NCBI RefSeq assembly: GCF_009712035.1
Contig: NZ_VILB01000023.1
Location: 1-39,927 of the forward strand
Reading direction: 5' to 3'
Origin: Anabaena sp. UHCC 0187
GTDB lineage: Bacteria; Cyanobacteriota; Cyanobacteriia; Cyanobacteriales; Nostocaceae
DNA length: 39,927 nucleotides
Under the pieces are notes generated by a model. It was not told the DNA's origin and did not search any database. It was given only the letters and a program-made list of their open reading frames with translations. Positions 8,639-18,751 of this stretch are shown piece after piece (positions within the stretch are counted from its first letter, which is position 1; every line of letters starts with the position of its first letter). Both the position numbers and the translations under genes were made by a program.

Positions 8639-11035
8639 TTAGAAAACAGAAGATTTATTTTCTGTTGTTTGGATGAAAGTTTGAAAATCCCCATTGGGTG
8701 TCCATTGAATTGCACCATCTTTACCAGTAAAGAAAAGTTTTGTTTGTCCTTTACTCAACGAAGATAATGTTTGATCATCTAGATTATTAGCAGGAGTTAT
8801 TGCTATTTGTGGTTTGAGTGCTAAAACTAAATCTTGTAGAGATTCTGATGGACACCACAGCACCTGGGGAGAAGACAACTCTCCGCTTTTAATCAATTCT
8901 GCAATTTGTTGAGATTTAATATTACCTACTAATAACCAACTCTGATTAAAAATTTGTAACTTTAAAATCGGGACTTGGTCATTAATTAATTGTGCCGTAA
9001 TTGTGGGATTACTTATAGGTTGTCCAACTGCTAAATTTTGATAGATTCCTTGATGTTTTTGGAGTTGCTGTTGGAGTAATTGAGTTGTAATATCATCTTT
9101 TAACTTAGGACTATATTCATACAGATTTTTAATTGGTAAATTTTGCATAATTTCCATCCAAGCATCATTGGTATAACCAGGAAAATTACTAGCAATTGCC
9201 CAATCAATTTGATTTATCCCTTGCTGTCTTAAAAATGGTAAAATTGTAAATCTACCCGTGCCTTCATTCCCACTATTAATTACAGCAATATTGCCTCTGT
9301 CTTGAATTACTAAAACAGGTTCTGTTCTGGTTTCTAACAAAGTAATTCTCAGCAAATTATTAGCAGAATGCCAAAGGGGAATAAGTACCAAACCAACTGC
9401 TACTAAAGCCGCAAACCACCAGCGTTTTTGCCACCACCGAACTAACCAAGCTAAAATAATTAAAATATAGATAGTTAACATTTGCCAAATTGAGATACTC
9501 CCAACTGCCACCAAGCTGCCTGGCAAATTAGCAAAAAATTCCACCATTTGAATTAACCAATGGGTAGGATAATATAAAAAACTGGCTAAAGTCCCTCCTA
9601 AATCTGGGGAAATCAAACTTACCAAACCACTAATCATGCCCCCAATACTAATGATAGAAATAAATGGTGTTGTTAGAATATTTAGAGGCACACTATAAAT
9701 GGGAATGACACTAGAAAACTCCAGCAGTCGGGGTAAAGTCCAAATTGTTGCTGCTAGAGGGACAGAAATTAAAGAAGCGATGGCAGGTGGTAGCCAATCT
9801 AAACGCTGCGTGATTGGTGATGCAGTGACAATTAATCCCAGTGTCGCTAAAAAACTGAGTTGAAAACCTAAATCCCAAATCCACAGAGGATTAAATAACA
9901 GTAATAATGTTGCGGCTATTAATAAAGATCCCAATTGCTTGATATTTCTTTCTAAAGCCAAACCTACTAAAGCCGCAAAACCCATAATTACGGCTCTTAA
10001 TACTGCCGGTTGAAAACCTGATAAAAACAAAAAAGTAATTAATCCTAAGCCACCCAGGGTAATCTGCGTGGCTTTATTTGTCCGTTTTGTGAGTTGTAAA
10101 ATTACACCCAAAATCAGAGAAGTTTGAAATCCAGATGCTGCTAAAGCATGGGCTAAACCTGCTTTTACAAATAAATCGCGGATATCATAGGGTAAATCAA
10201 CGGCTTTACTACCTAAAACCATTGCACTGACAAGGGGACCTTCAGGAACACCCAATAACCGGGCTTGAGATTGCCCAATTTTCTCACGAATTTGCCACCA
10301 TCCCCAAGGATGTTCATCATCGAGAATATTAATTTGGCTGCCAATTAAACCCGCAAAAGTTCCCTCCTGTCGCAGATATTTCTGAAAATCAAAACCACCA
10401 GGATTTGAAGCTGCTGTTGGTTTATACAAAAATCCAGTCACCGCAATTTGTTGTCCAGGATATAAACCAGTAGATTGTAGTATCGGTACAGTTACATATA
10501 ACTTACCCGTCACCCCCTTGGGAATTCCCGCAGGTTTTTGACCAGCTTGCAGCGGCGCTTTGCTATCATTTTTCACTTCCTCTAACTGAGTCGCTGCTAA
10601 CCAAAATTGTCCTCGTTGACTACGAGTTAAGCGAGGATTGCTATCTACCAAACCCCGCACAATTACCAATTGTTCAAGATTGCTATTACCCTCAGTCGTA
10701 AACTGACTAATATCTTTGATTCCCGGTTGAGGAACTCGCAATTGCAAATAAACAGTAGCCAACAAACCCACTACACCAGCTATTAACCATATTCTAGGAT
10801 GGGGAGTACCGATCCACGGTGGAGACTTGATATCTAACTTCTCTACAGCCTTGTTTTTGCCGACAGCACCTTTTTTTTTAAGAGCAAATTTCCGCAAATT
10901 AGCATATATTCGCCGAAACAGAACTGCCCCAACCACACCCAATAGCAAAATCCAGACACCACCCCAAGGAATTGCCGTAAACAACAAACCCAAAATATAA
11001 CTAAGACAGATAATTATTCCACTTGTCTGCATCAT
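8639..11035 (-). CDS. comEC: ComEC/Rec2-family DNA uptake channel
   Basis: ComEC proteins form the inner-membrane channel for single-stranded DNA during natural transformation. This 798-residue protein has N-terminal membrane segments (about 5-40 and 80-98), a DUF4131-like soluble region (about 100-245) and a Competence domain with many membrane segments (about 260-545). The conserved GLAHALAASGFQ region lies at 293-304. A C-terminal metallo-beta-lactamase-like region follows (about 560-780). The metal-binding HxDxDH motif expected near residue 615 is absent; the sequence there is DWAIASNFPGYTNDAW. The hydrolase domain therefore looks inactive while the channel region looks intact. It is transcribed away from the ABC exporter, 76 bases downstream of it. 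Confidence 0.9.
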   Translation of the reverse strand: MMQTSGIIICLSYILGLLFTAIPWGGVWILLLGVVGAVLFRRIYANLRKFALKKKGAVGKNKAVEKLDIKSPPWIGTPHPRIWLIAGVVGLLATVYLQLRVPQPGIKDISQFTTEGNSNLEQLVIVRGLVDSNPRLTRSQRGQFWLAATQLEEVKNDSKAPLQAGQKPAGIPKGVTGKLYVTVPILQSTGLYPGQQIAVTGFLYKPTAASNPGGFDFQKYLRQEGTFAGLIGSQINILDDEHPWGWWQIREKIGQSQARLLGVPEGPLVSAMVLGSKAVDLPYDIRDLFVKAGLAHALAASGFQTSLILGVILQLTKRTNKATQITLGGLGLITFLFLSGFQPAVLRAVIMGFAALVGLALERNIKQLGSLLIAATLLLLFNPLWIWDLGFQLSFLATLGLIVTASPITQRLDWLPPAIASLISVPLAATIWTLPRLLEFSSVIPIYSVPLNILTTPFISIISIGGMISGLVSLISPDLGGTLASFLYYPTHWLIQMVEFFANLPGSLVAVGSISIWQMLTIYILIILAWLVRWWQKRWWFAALVAVGLVLIPLWHSANNLLRITLLETRTEPVLVIQDRGNIAVINSGNEGTGRFTILPFLRQQGINQIDWAIASNFPGYTNDAWMEIMQNLPIKNLYEYSPKLKDDITTQLLQQQLQKHQGIYQNLAVGQPISNPTITAQLINDQVPILKLQIFNQSWLLVGNIKSQQIAELIKSGELSSPQVLWCPSESLQDLVLALKPQIAITPANNLDDQTLSSLSKGQTKLFFTGKDGAIQWTPNGDFQTFIQTTENKSSVF

Positions 11036-11111
11036 AAAAATTTCATTGCCAAAGCGCCCATGGGAAACAATACAGCATAATTCAAAATTTCCCTACTTTC
11101 ACAACGGAGGA

Positions 11112-12992
11112 TTAAGTTCCTAGCATTTGCAAATTGTGTAAAGTGGCATAAAATCCTTGCTGTTGTAATAGTTGTTCATGGCTGCCTTGTTCAATCAACT
11201 CTCCTCGCTTTAACACAAAAATCTGGTCTACGTTGCGAATTGTAGAGAGACGGTGAGCAATAATAATTGCTGTCCGTTGTATCAACAACTGATTTAATGC
11301 TTCTTGAACTAAAGCCTCCGTTCCCACATCTAAACTAGCTGTAGCTTCATCTAATACCAAAATTTGAGGATTACGAATAGCCGCACGGGCAAAGGCTAAA
11401 AGTTGTTTTTGTCCACTAGAAATATTTGTCGCCCGTTCTCGCAGTTGAGTATCATAACCTTGGGGTAGTTGGTTAATAAAGGCTGCTACATTAGTTTTTT
11501 CCGCTGCTTGTTGAATTTCTGCAAAACTGTAATTATCACCCAAAGTAATATTACTTTTAACATCACCAGCAAACAAAAACGCTTCTTGTAAAATTACTGT
11601 CATATAACGTCTTAGTTCCGCTTGGCGAATTTCCCGGATATCCACACCATCAATGAGAATACGTCCTTGAGTTGGTTCATAAAGACGACACAAGAGGCGA
11701 ATAATCGAACTTTTACCCGCACCTGTGGGACCGACTAAAGCCACTTTTTCCCCTGGATGAATAGTAAAGTTTAAATTTTTAATGACGTAATCGTTATCTT
11801 TATAAGCAAAGGAAACATTTTCAAACTTAATTTCTCCCAAATTTGGAATCGGTGTAAAGTCTTGAGATTCTAATTTAGAAACTATCTCATTAATATAGCC
11901 AAATTTAAAATCTACATTGGCAGTTGGAGGCAGAGAGTAATCTTTAATTTCAATGGGTTCATCTAAAATATCAACTACCCGTTCAATAGCTGTAAAACCA
12001 GATTGAATCACCGTAAACTTTTCGGCAAAATTTCGCAAGGGTTCAAAAAATTGTTGGGCATACAAAATAAATGCTGATAAAATCCCAAAAGAGATTTGTT
12101 TATCGAGTAACAATGAACCACCTAACCATAATACCCCAGCAATAGCAATTAAACCCACCCATTCTAAAGTTGAAGAAACTGCTGAATCATACCAAATGCT
12201 AGTATCTACTTCCTTGATATAATGTTGATTAGTCGTCCGAAATAACTCGGCATTAAATTTTTCTCGACGGAATAATTGGACTACATTAATCCCGACAATA
12301 TTTTCTTGCAGTTGCGAATTGAGTTTAGAAAGTTCTTCCCTGGTTTTATAATTAGCATCTCGATACTGCTGTTGAAAATAAATCATTAACCAAGTTACTG
12401 GGAATAGGATAAATATTAACAAACAAGCAAGTTGCCATTGGATTGAAAACATCAACCCAATAATCACTACCATAGACAATAAATCGGAAACAATGCCTAC
12501 AGCCCCAGTGGAAAAAACATCTCCTAAACTTTCCACATCACTCGTTAGTCTAGTAATCAATTTACCCACAGGTGTGCGATCAAAAAACCGCACAGCTAAA
12601 GATGTCACATGATGAAATAAATCCTCACGAATATCCGCCGTGATTTTTTGTCCTAGTTTCTGAACTAAAAAACCTTGGAGACCTGTTAATAATAAGCGGA
12701 TAGCAGTTGCTACTACCAACATTCCTATGAGGATATTTAAACCTTGCCATAAAGGCATATTTTGGAGAAATTGATATGTGCTAGGTTCTTTGCGAATTAA
12801 AGAAATTGCCTGTCCCACCAACATTGGTTTGATAGCACTAGCAACAGCAATAGGCACAAGCAGAAACATGGATACTGCCAAGAGTTTGCCATGACGACGA
12901 CCATAGGGAACTAAGCGCAAAAATAACCGCCAGTCATTGTCTTGACGACGGTATTCTGGATTAGATTTAGTTGGAGATGGGGAGATGCTCAT
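11112..12992 (-). CDS. ABC exporter, fused permease and ATPase
   Basis: This is a 626-residue half-transporter of the MsbA/MdlB type that would work as a dimer. The membrane domain (about 30-335) has six hydrophobic segments, and the nucleotide-binding domain (about 387-620) contains Walker A GPTGAGKSS (421-429), signature ISSGQ (524-528), Walker B ILVLDEATASLD (544-555) and switch His580. An unusual spacer of about 40 residues (347-386) separates the domains. All ATPase motifs are intact. The substrate cannot be told from sequence; lipids, drugs or polysaccharide precursors are all possible. The start ATG gives MSISPSPTKS. The small unrecognised gene at 13040 lies 47 bases upstream on the same strand and may share its transcript. 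Confidence 0.93.
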   Translation of the reverse strand: MSISPSPTKSNPEYRRQDNDWRLFLRLVPYGRRHGKLLAVSMFLLVPIAVASAIKPMLVGQAISLIRKEPSTYQFLQNMPLWQGLNILIGMLVVATAIRLLLTGLQGFLVQKLGQKITADIREDLFHHVTSLAVRFFDRTPVGKLITRLTSDVESLGDVFSTGAVGIVSDLLSMVVIIGLMFSIQWQLACLLIFILFPVTWLMIYFQQQYRDANYKTREELSKLNSQLQENIVGINVVQLFRREKFNAELFRTTNQHYIKEVDTSIWYDSAVSSTLEWVGLIAIAGVLWLGGSLLLDKQISFGILSAFILYAQQFFEPLRNFAEKFTVIQSGFTAIERVVDILDEPIEIKDYSLPPTANVDFKFGYINEIVSKLESQDFTPIPNLGEIKFENVSFAYKDNDYVIKNLNFTIHPGEKVALVGPTGAGKSSIIRLLCRLYEPTQGRILIDGVDIREIRQAELRRYMTVILQEAFLFAGDVKSNITLGDNYSFAEIQQAAEKTNVAAFINQLPQGYDTQLRERATNISSGQKQLLAFARAAIRNPQILVLDEATASLDVGTEALVQEALNQLLIQRTAIIIAHRLSTIRNVDQIFVLKRGELIEQGSHEQLLQQQGFYATLHNLQMLGT

Positions 12993-13039
12993 AAATAACC
13001 AATTAGAAGTAAAATAATTTTGAATTCTGCCCTGGGATA

Positions 13040-13504
13040 CTAATTTTTTTCAAAATTTAAACCATTGATTTCTTGACATTTTGCCTGTGCAGTTTGATAA
13101 GCTGCTAAATATTCTGGACCACCTAACATGACATCACCATAATAATCATAGGGGGCTTCACCATAAATAGGTAAAGGATCATCTTCTGGATAATCTTCTT
13201 TGGATTCTTCCACAATGGCTTTGAGTTTTTTGGCGCTCAGACTTTGAGCAGAAAAATAATAAAGTTCTGGGTGATTTTTTTGCAAATAAGGAAGTGTCGG
13301 ATCTATAATCACATCATTAAGTTCAATCCAACCATGCTCAACTGGTTTATAGGGCTGACCTGCAAATACTAAAAAACCTTGAACATACTTTGCCCCTTCT
13401 GTTACTAAAACCGCTTTGTAAGCATTATCAAAAGGTTTTTTGGCTTTACTTTTGATGGTTTTGGCAATTTCATTAGATAAGGTTTCATCTAATAATTTGT
13501 TCAT
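13040..13504 (-). CDS. Conserved-looking hypothetical protein, 154 aa
   Basis: I do not recognise this protein. It is soluble and acidic, with no signal peptide or membrane segment. A central block reads GFLVFAGQPYKPVEHGWIEL, followed directly by NDVIIDPTLP. A His-Gly-Trp followed by Ile-Asp-Pro-Thr recalls the His and Asp/Asn surroundings of some papain-fold or transglutaminase-like proteins, but no matching catalytic Cys is obvious, so this is only a weak hint. The C-terminal half is rich in Tyr, Pro and acidic residues. Codon use and a stable frame support a real gene. It precedes the ABC exporter on the same strand. Confidence 0.75.
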   Translation of the reverse strand: MNKLLDETLSNEIAKTIKSKAKKPFDNAYKAVLVTEGAKYVQGFLVFAGQPYKPVEHGWIELNDVIIDPTLPYLQKNHPELYYFSAQSLSAKKLKAIVEESKEDYPEDDPLPIYGEAPYDYYGDVMLGGPEYLAAYQTAQAKCQEINGLNFEKN

Positions 13505-14087
13505 GGGCTAAATTTCTCCTTTTATTATTTTGTCAATTATTAATTTAATATACACTGTACCTTGGCTGAATATGTCTATTGTTTTTCGATAATTTTGTCA
13601 GAAATGGCTATAGCTTGCGTGACGACGTAGGAGTCATACGCCACGCTCCGCTAACAGGATTTACAAGATTATAAGGATGCACAGGATTTTATTTTTTTCA
13701 TATCCTGTAAATCTTTAAATCCTGGTGATCCTGATTCTGACAATTTTCATATCCTGTAAATCTTTAAATCCTGGTTATCCTGATTCTGACAATTTTCATT
13801 TATTATAAAAATTTAGATATAACATTCCCTTGGATTATACACTTGACATAATAGCATAAAAAGTCAAGAGTTAATACCCTAGTAAAATCGTTAGATTATT
13901 GCGACAATTCTCAATAATCTTGAGAATTTACTAGATTTATTCTCAATAAACATAGTCTTGTGCTTTTTTTTGTAAAAGTCATATTTAAAAAACTTATAGT
14001 ATTCAGCTTTTAACTGACAACTGACCCACCTTCCCAAAATGTGTCAAAATGAAGAATTGTAATAAAAAATATTGTTAAGGTAATTTA
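13505..14087. other. Gene-free region upstream of chlI with dispersed repeats
   Basis: These 583 bases between divergent genes contain no supportable gene. At 13610-13655 there is a GC-rich patch with GCCACGCTCCGCTAACA, related to GCTAACGCCACGCTTTGC near 30287. It is followed by CAGGATTTACAAGAT-like sequence in partly inverted orientation to the 49-base tandem repeat listed separately. The last 200 bases are AT-rich and should hold the chlI promoter. I cannot assign a specific promoter element. Confidence 0.7.
13695..13799. repeat. 49-bp tandem direct repeat (2.1 copies)
   Basis: The unit TTTTCATATCCTGTAAATCT... starts at 13695 and again at 13744, with a third partial copy (TTTTCAT) at 13793. 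The two full copies differ at only one position (CCTGGTGATCC versus CCTGGTTATCC). The core ATCCTGTAAATC / AATCCTGG belongs to a dispersed cyanobacterial repeat type. No spacer-like variation is present, so it is not CRISPR. Confidence 0.9.
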
Positions 14088-15206
14088 GTGACTTCAACTG
14101 CTCAAGCTAGTGCGAGTGCGCGTCGTGCGGTCTTCCCATTTACAGCCATCGTCGGCCAAGAAGAAATGAAACTGGCGCTGCTGCTAAACGTCATTGACCC
14201 CAAAATTGGTGGTGTAATGATTATGGGCGATCGCGGCACCGGCAAATCTACAACTATCCGCGCCTTGGCGGATCTTTTACCAGAAATCCCTGTTGTCGCC
14301 AATGACCCATTCAACAGTGACCCCAGCGACCCAGACTTGATGAGTGATGAAGTTCGTCAACAAGTAGCCCAGGGAATGGAAATTCCCATCGCTCACAAAA
14401 AGGTGCAAATGGTAGATTTACCATTAGGAGCTACAGAAGACCGGGTTTGTGGGACGATTGATATTGAAAAGGCGTTATCTGAGGGTGTCAAAGCCTTTGA
14501 ACCCGGACTACTAGCCAAAGCTAATAGGGGTATTCTCTACGTGGATGAGGTCAACTTGTTAGATGACCACTTGGTGGACGTACTTCTCGATTCCGCTGCT
14601 AGTGGCTGGAACACCGTGGAACGGGAAGGGATTTCTATTCGTCACCCCGCGAAGTTTGTGCTTGTTGGTTCGGGAAACCCAGAAGAAGGGGAACTACGTC
14701 CTCAACTTCTTGACCGTTTTGGAATGCACGCAGAAATCCGCACTGTTAAAGAACCAGCTTTACGGGTGCAAATTGTGGAAGAACGGGGCGAATTTGACCA
14801 AAATCCTCCGGTGTATTTAGAAAAACACCAAGCCCCCCAAGTGGCATTACAAGAGCAAATTGTCAATGCCCAAAACTTATTACCACAAGTTAGTTTAGAC
14901 TATGACTTCCGGGTGAAAATTTCCGAAGTTTGTTCAGAATTAGATGTGGACGGGTTGCGCGGTGACATCGTGACCAACCGCGCTGCGAAAGCCTTAACTG
15001 CTTTTGAAGGCCGGACAGAAGTTACAGTTGACGATATCCGTCGGGTAATTACTTTATGTCTGCGTCACCGTTTGCGGAAAGATCCCTTGGAATCCATTGA
15101 TACTGGCTACAAAGTGGAAAAGGTCTTTTGTCGGGTTTTTGGTGTGGAACTACCAGAAGATTCCGCACAGAAAAACGGTGCAGGGATGAAAGCCGGAGTT
15201 CGTTAG
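14088..15206 (+). CDS. chlI: Magnesium chelatase ATPase subunit I (ChlI)
   Basis: ChlI is the AAA+ motor of the ChlIDH complex that inserts Mg2+ into protoporphyrin IX, the first committed step of chlorophyll synthesis. The 372-residue protein has Walker [10 protein letters not shown] (47-55), Walker B ILYVDEVN (149-156), a sensor region [21 protein letters not shown] with an arginine finger, and a C-terminal AAA lid. Length and motifs match the family. The start is GTG at 14088, with AAGG seven bases upstream. A small membrane-protein gene follows 85 bases later on the same strand. chlD and chlH are not in the window. Confidence 0.97.
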   Translation: MTSTAQASASARRAVFPFTAIVGQEEMKLALLLNVIDPKIGGVMIMGDRGTGKSTTIRALADLLPEIPVVANDPFNSDPSDPDLMSDEVRQQVAQGMEIPIAHKKVQMVDLPLGATEDRVCGTIDIEKALSEGVKAFEPGLLAKANRGILYVDEVNLLDDHLVDVLLDSAASGWNTVEREGISIRHPAKFVLVGSGNPEEGELRPQLLDRFGMHAEIRTVKEPALRVQIVEERGEFDQNPPVYLEKHQAPQVALQEQIVNAQNLLPQVSLDYDFRVKISEVCSELDVDGLRGDIVTNRAAKALTAFEGRTEVTVDDIRRVITLCLRHRLRKDPLESIDTGYKVEKVFCRVFGVELPEDSAQKNGAGMKAGVR

Positions 15207-15230
15207 TTAATTTAGTTAATTAATATAGAT

Positions 15231-15283
15231 GTCAGTGGTGAGTGCAACAACTACTAACCACTGACAACTGACAACTGACAACT
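15231..15283 (+). repeat. Short tandem/inverted repeat downstream of chlI
   Basis: GTCAGTGG (15231-15238) is complementary to CCACTGAC (15258-15265), and ACAACTG heptamers follow. The same words occur between bioY and lspA (5681-5773), so the two are members of one dispersed repeat family. The hairpin could also act as a processing or stability element between chlI and the next gene. Confidence 0.8.
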
Positions 15284-15291
15284 AATAAATT

Positions 15292-15609
15292 ATGAGAACT
15301 TGGAATTTTTGGTTAAATAGCTTGATTTTATCTTGTCAATATCATCCACCCCGGTTTGTGGAATTATTAATGTTGACATTAGCGATCGCTATGTTAGCAA
15401 TTTCTATCATTGTCCCAGACCGACCTTACATAATTCTAGGTTTAAGTCTCGTAGTTGGAGCATCAACTTCTATATTAGTCCGGGAAGCAATGTTTCCTCA
15501 TGGACACAACCACACAGCTTTTACTCAACAACGGATTACCCAAGTTACCGCATTACTGTTATTAGGAATTAGCATTTACGGTTTTGCAGATTTAATTCAT
15601 ACGCTTTGA
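15292..15609 (+). CDS. Small membrane protein, 105 aa, unknown function
   Basis: I do not recognise this protein. It has three clear hydrophobic segments (about residues 24-41, 46-62 and 85-104). A polar loop between the second and third contains REAMFPHGHNHTAFTQQR, with three histidines close together that might bind metal; this is speculative. It lies 85 bases after chlI and 74 bases before pheT on the same strand. The ATG start gives MRTWNFWLNS. Confidence 0.7.
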   Translation: MRTWNFWLNSLILSCQYHPPRFVELLMLTLAIAMLAISIIVPDRPYIILGLSLVVGASTSILVREAMFPHGHNHTAFTQQRITQVTALLLLGISIYGFADLIHTL

Positions 15610-15683
15610 AACAAAAAAAATCTCATAATTTTCACCTAATATATAAAATTAGAGCGAAAGACAAATCTAAATAAACAGACTCC

Positions 15684-18119
15684 ATGCGTATTTCTCTAGA
15701 CTGGTTAAAAGAACTCGTAGAAATCAAACTCACCCCAGAAGAACTGGCGGAAACCTTGACAATGGCAGGGTTTGAAGTAGAAGATATAGAAGATCGCCGC
15801 ACATGGGCAGATGGTGTAGTTGTGGGGAAAGTGCTAGAACGTCAACCACACCCCAACGCCGATAAATTGAGCGTTTGTACCGTAGATATTGGGGCTGCTG
15901 AGACTGTAAATATCGTTTGCGGTGCTGGGAACGTCCGCGCAGATATCTATGTTCCCGTCGCAACTACAGGAACTTATTTACCCAACATTGATTTAAAAAT
16001 CAAACCCGCAAAACTGCGCGGTGTTCCCTCCAACGGCATGATATGTTCTTTAAAAGAACTAGGTTTACCCACTGAAATTGACGGTATTCATATCTTCCCT
16101 GAAGAAAATATGGTGGTGGGTAGTGACGTGCGCCCCCTGTTGGGTTTAGAAGATGTAATTTTAGATGTCACCGCTACCGCTAACCGGGCTGACGCTTTAT
16201 CTATGGTGGGTATTGCGAGGGAAGTAGCAGCTTTAACTGGGGGAAAATTATCAATTCCCCAAATTGCAGAAGTAGAAAATACCAAAACCGCAAAAAACCT
16301 AACTGTAAAAATTTCCGAAACCCAAGCAAGTCCTGCTTATATTGGTACTGTTGTTGAAAACATCAAAATTGCGCCCTCTCCTGAATGGTTAAAACAGCGT
16401 TTGCTGGCTGCGGGTGTCAGACCAATTAATAATGTAGTTGATATCACTAACTACGTTTTATTAGAAAGAGGACAACCTCTTCATGCTTTCGACAAAGAGC
16501 GTTTACAATCTGTAGGTGGAGGAGAAAATTTAATTATTGGTGTCCGTTTTGCGGAAGTTGGAGAAACTTTAAAAACCTTAGATGGAAATAATCGGACTTT
16601 ATCAACTCAAAATTTATTAATTACTGCTAATAATAAGGCAGTAGCTTTAGCAGGTGTTATGGGTGGTGAAGCAACAGAAGTTCATCAAGGTACACAAAGT
16701 CTAGTTTTAGAAGCTGCGTTATTTGATTCTGTTGCTATTCGGCGTTCTTCTCGCAGTGCTGGTTTAAGAAGTGAGGCTTCCGGCAGATACGAAAGGGGCG
16801 TAAATCGGGCAGAATTAGAAATAGCTTGTCACCGCGCTTTATCCCTAATTAGTGAATTAGCAGCAGGTGTGATAGTTCAGCAGGAAATTTCCGATTATCG
16901 TCCTGATGCTTCTACCTGGTCGCATTCTATCAACCTGCGTTTAGATAAAGTTAATGAAGTCCTCGGACCCATTGAATTGGGACCCGAAACTGGAGAATTA
17001 CAAGGGTCAGATGTCGAAAAAATTCTCACTGCTTTAGGATGTAAATTGGTAAAAACTGATGAACGGAATTGGACAGTTACCGTACCTCCCTATCGTTACC
17101 GCGATTTAGAACGGGAAATTGATTTAATTGAAGAAATTGCCCGTTTATATGGTTATGATAAATTCTGTGATACTTTACCAGAAAAGTCTGAAGCTGGCTA
17201 TCTATCTTTAGATCAAGAATTAATTCGCAGATTACGCAGTTATTTACGCGCTGAAGGTTTGACCGAATTAATTCATTATTCTTTAGTCAAACCAGGGGAA
17301 GATAAACAGATTGTTTTAAGTAACCCTTTATTTGCCGAATATTCAGCTTTACGGACTGATTTAATTTCCGGTTTAATTTCCGCTTTCCAATATAATATAG
17401 AGCAAGGAAATGGGGCATTAAACGGTTTTGAAATCGGGCGCGTTTTCTGGCGCGAAGAAACCGGGTTACAAGAAGCGGAAATGCTGGCTGGGATTATCGG
17501 TGGTGATATAACTGCCGGTAAATGGTCACGAGGTGGTAAGGAAGAAGCCATTACTTGGTTTGAAGCTAAAGGCATTTTAGAAAGTGTCTTTAAACAATTA
17601 AAATTAACAGTAGAATTTCAACCTGAAAACCGAGATTCTCGCTTACATCCTGGACGCACAGCTTCATTGTGGATAAAAGGCAATAGACTGGGAACATTCG
17701 GACAAATTCACCCCCAATTACGGCGCGAAAAAGATTTACCAGAAGCTGTTTATGTGTTTCAATTAGATTTAGATGCCCTGCTGGATGCCTGGGATAATGA
17801 TGATTTGTTAGTTCCCAAATTCAGTTCCTATTCTACTTATCCAGCCAGTGATCGAGATTTGGCATTTTTTGCCCCTGTGAAAGTGACAGTTTCTGAACTA
17901 GAAAAAGTCATTAATAAAGCGGGGAAAGGGTTATTAAACTCGGTGGAATTGTTTGATGAATATCGTGGTGAACACGTTCCCACAGGACAACGCAGTTTAG
18001 CTTTTCGCTTAGTATATCGTGCAAGCGATCGCACTCTTACCGAAAATGAAATTGAACCAGTTCATAATCAAGTGCGGACAGCTTTAGTTGAAAAATTTGG
18101 TGTGAGTCTCAGAAGTTAG
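15684..18119 (+). CDS. pheT: Phenylalanyl-tRNA synthetase beta subunit
   Basis: This is the beta chain of the alpha2-beta2 enzyme that charges tRNA-Phe. At 811 residues it has the full bacterial architecture: an N-terminal tRNA-binding OB fold (about 40-150, after [14 protein letters not shown]), B3/B4 editing domain (about 210-400, with [19 protein letters not shown]), B5 domain (about 410-490), catalytic-like core (about 490-690) and a C-terminal anticodon-binding FDX-ACB domain (about 715-811, with [15 protein letters not shown]). The alpha subunit gene pheS is not nearby. A hairpin of GGTAATG/CATTACC follows its stop codon. Confidence 0.97.
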   Translation: MRISLDWLKELVEIKLTPEELAETLTMAGFEVEDIEDRRTWADGVVVGKVLERQPHPNADKLSVCTVDIGAAETVNIVCGAGNVRADIYVPVATTGTYLPNIDLKIKPAKLRGVPSNGMICSLKELGLPTEIDGIHIFPEENMVVGSDVRPLLGLEDVILDVTATANRADALSMVGIAREVAALTGGKLSIPQIAEVENTKTAKNLTVKISETQASPAYIGTVVENIKIAPSPEWLKQRLLAAGVRPINNVVDITNYVLLERGQPLHAFDKERLQSVGGGENLIIGVRFAEVGETLKTLDGNNRTLSTQNLLITANNKAVALAGVMGGEATEVHQGTQSLVLEAALFDSVAIRRSSRSAGLRSEASGRYERGVNRAELEIACHRALSLISELAAGVIVQQEISDYRPDASTWSHSINLRLDKVNEVLGPIELGPETGELQGSDVEKILTALGCKLVKTDERNWTVTVPPYRYRDLEREIDLIEEIARLYGYDKFCDTLPEKSEAGYLSLDQELIRRLRSYLRAEGLTELIHYSLVKPGEDKQIVLSNPLFAEYSALRTDLISGLISAFQYNIEQGNGALNGFEIGRVFWREETGLQEAEMLAGIIGGDITAGKWSRGGKEEAITWFEAKGILESVFKQLKLTVEFQPENRDSRLHPGRTASLWIKGNRLGTFGQIHPQLRREKDLPEAVYVFQLDLDALLDAWDNDDLLVPKFSSYSTYPASDRDLAFFAPVKVTVSELEKVINKAGKGLLNSVELFDEYRGEHVPTGQRSLAFRLVYRASDRTLTENEIEPVHNQVRTALVEKFGVSLRS

Positions 18120-18124
18120 AATTT

Positions 18125-18161
18125 GGTAATGGGTAATGGGTAATTCCCCATTCTCATTACC
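18125..18161 (+). terminator. Hairpin after pheT
   Basis: GGTAATG (18125-18131) pairs with CATTACC (18155-18161), with a second inner pairing AATGGG/CCCATT. It starts five bases after the pheT stop and is built from repeated GGGTAAT words. No strong T tract follows, so it may be a repeat-derived stability element rather than a full terminator. Confidence 0.4.
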
Positions 18162-18225
18162 ATATTTCCAGTAAAAAAATGAAAACTTGTTTTATATTAT
18201 TAATAGGTATCACTAACAAGTAATT

Positions 18226-18495
18226 ATGACAAAATACATCATGTGGGGAAGTTATTGTGAAGACGTTCTCACCAAACGTGAACCCTATCGTCAAGCCCAT
18301 TTAGCCGGATTAGCACAACAGAAAGAATCTGGGATTTTAATTACCATTGGCCCCACAAAAGATGTAACTCAAGTTTTTGCCATTTATGAAGCCGAAAATG
18401 AAAACACCGTTCGTCAATTAGTAGAATCTGATCCCTATTGGCAAAACGGCATTTGGATAGAGTATTTTGTTAAAGAATGGATTCAGGCTTTTTAG
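18226..18495 (+). CDS. YciI-like family protein
   Basis: This 89-residue protein resembles the YciI/YCII domain family, small alpha/beta ferredoxin-fold proteins. Supporting features are the length, the N-terminal beta strand TKYIMWGSYCEDV, the helix with a conserved-type His (YRQAHLAGLAQQ), the GILITIGPTKD turn and the C-terminal DPYWQNGIWIEYFVKEW segment, which resembles the usual DPF...G...v.i..w pattern. Enzymatic roles are known for few members, so no reaction is proposed. It lies about 100 bases after pheT on the same strand. Confidence 0.75.
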   Translation: MTKYIMWGSYCEDVLTKREPYRQAHLAGLAQQKESGILITIGPTKDVTQVFAIYEAENENTVRQLVESDPYWQNGIWIEYFVKEWIQAF

Positions 18496-18556
18496 TCAAT
18501 TGACACAATTTTCCACAAAGATAATTAATTCATCATTACAAACTACGAATTATGAC

Positions 18557-18751
18557 TTAATTACCTTTCAGTGCCTTCTGAAAATTGCGCCGATAGGATG
18601 GATTAACTAAAAACAAAGCAGGCCACAGCAAAGCCAAACCGATGCGATTAGGTAAAGTTTGATTAAAATTAGTTCTCCTAAATCCAGTCCAAAACTTCCA
18701 AACACCACCGATATAAACCACGATTATTCCGAAAACAAGTAAATCAATCAT
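18557..18751 (-). CDS. Small membrane protein, 64 aa, unknown function
   Basis: This 64-residue protein has one clear N-terminal membrane segment (about 2-22) and a second hydrophobic stretch, IGLALLWPALFLVN (about 39-52). Charged residues lie between and after them. I do not recognise the family. The frame opens at a TTG (18760), but the ATG at 18751 (MIDLLVFGII) is preferred because GGGAG lies about nine bases upstream of it. It converges with the YciI-like gene, 61 bases away. Confidence 0.65.
   Translation of the reverse strand: MIDLLVFGIIVVYIGGVWKFWTGFRRTNFNQTLPNRIGLALLWPALFLVNPSYRRNFQKALKGN

Noticed and set aside
13695-13799. CRISPR array
   Set aside because: The repeat is tandem without variable spacers and has only two full copies; no cas genes are present.
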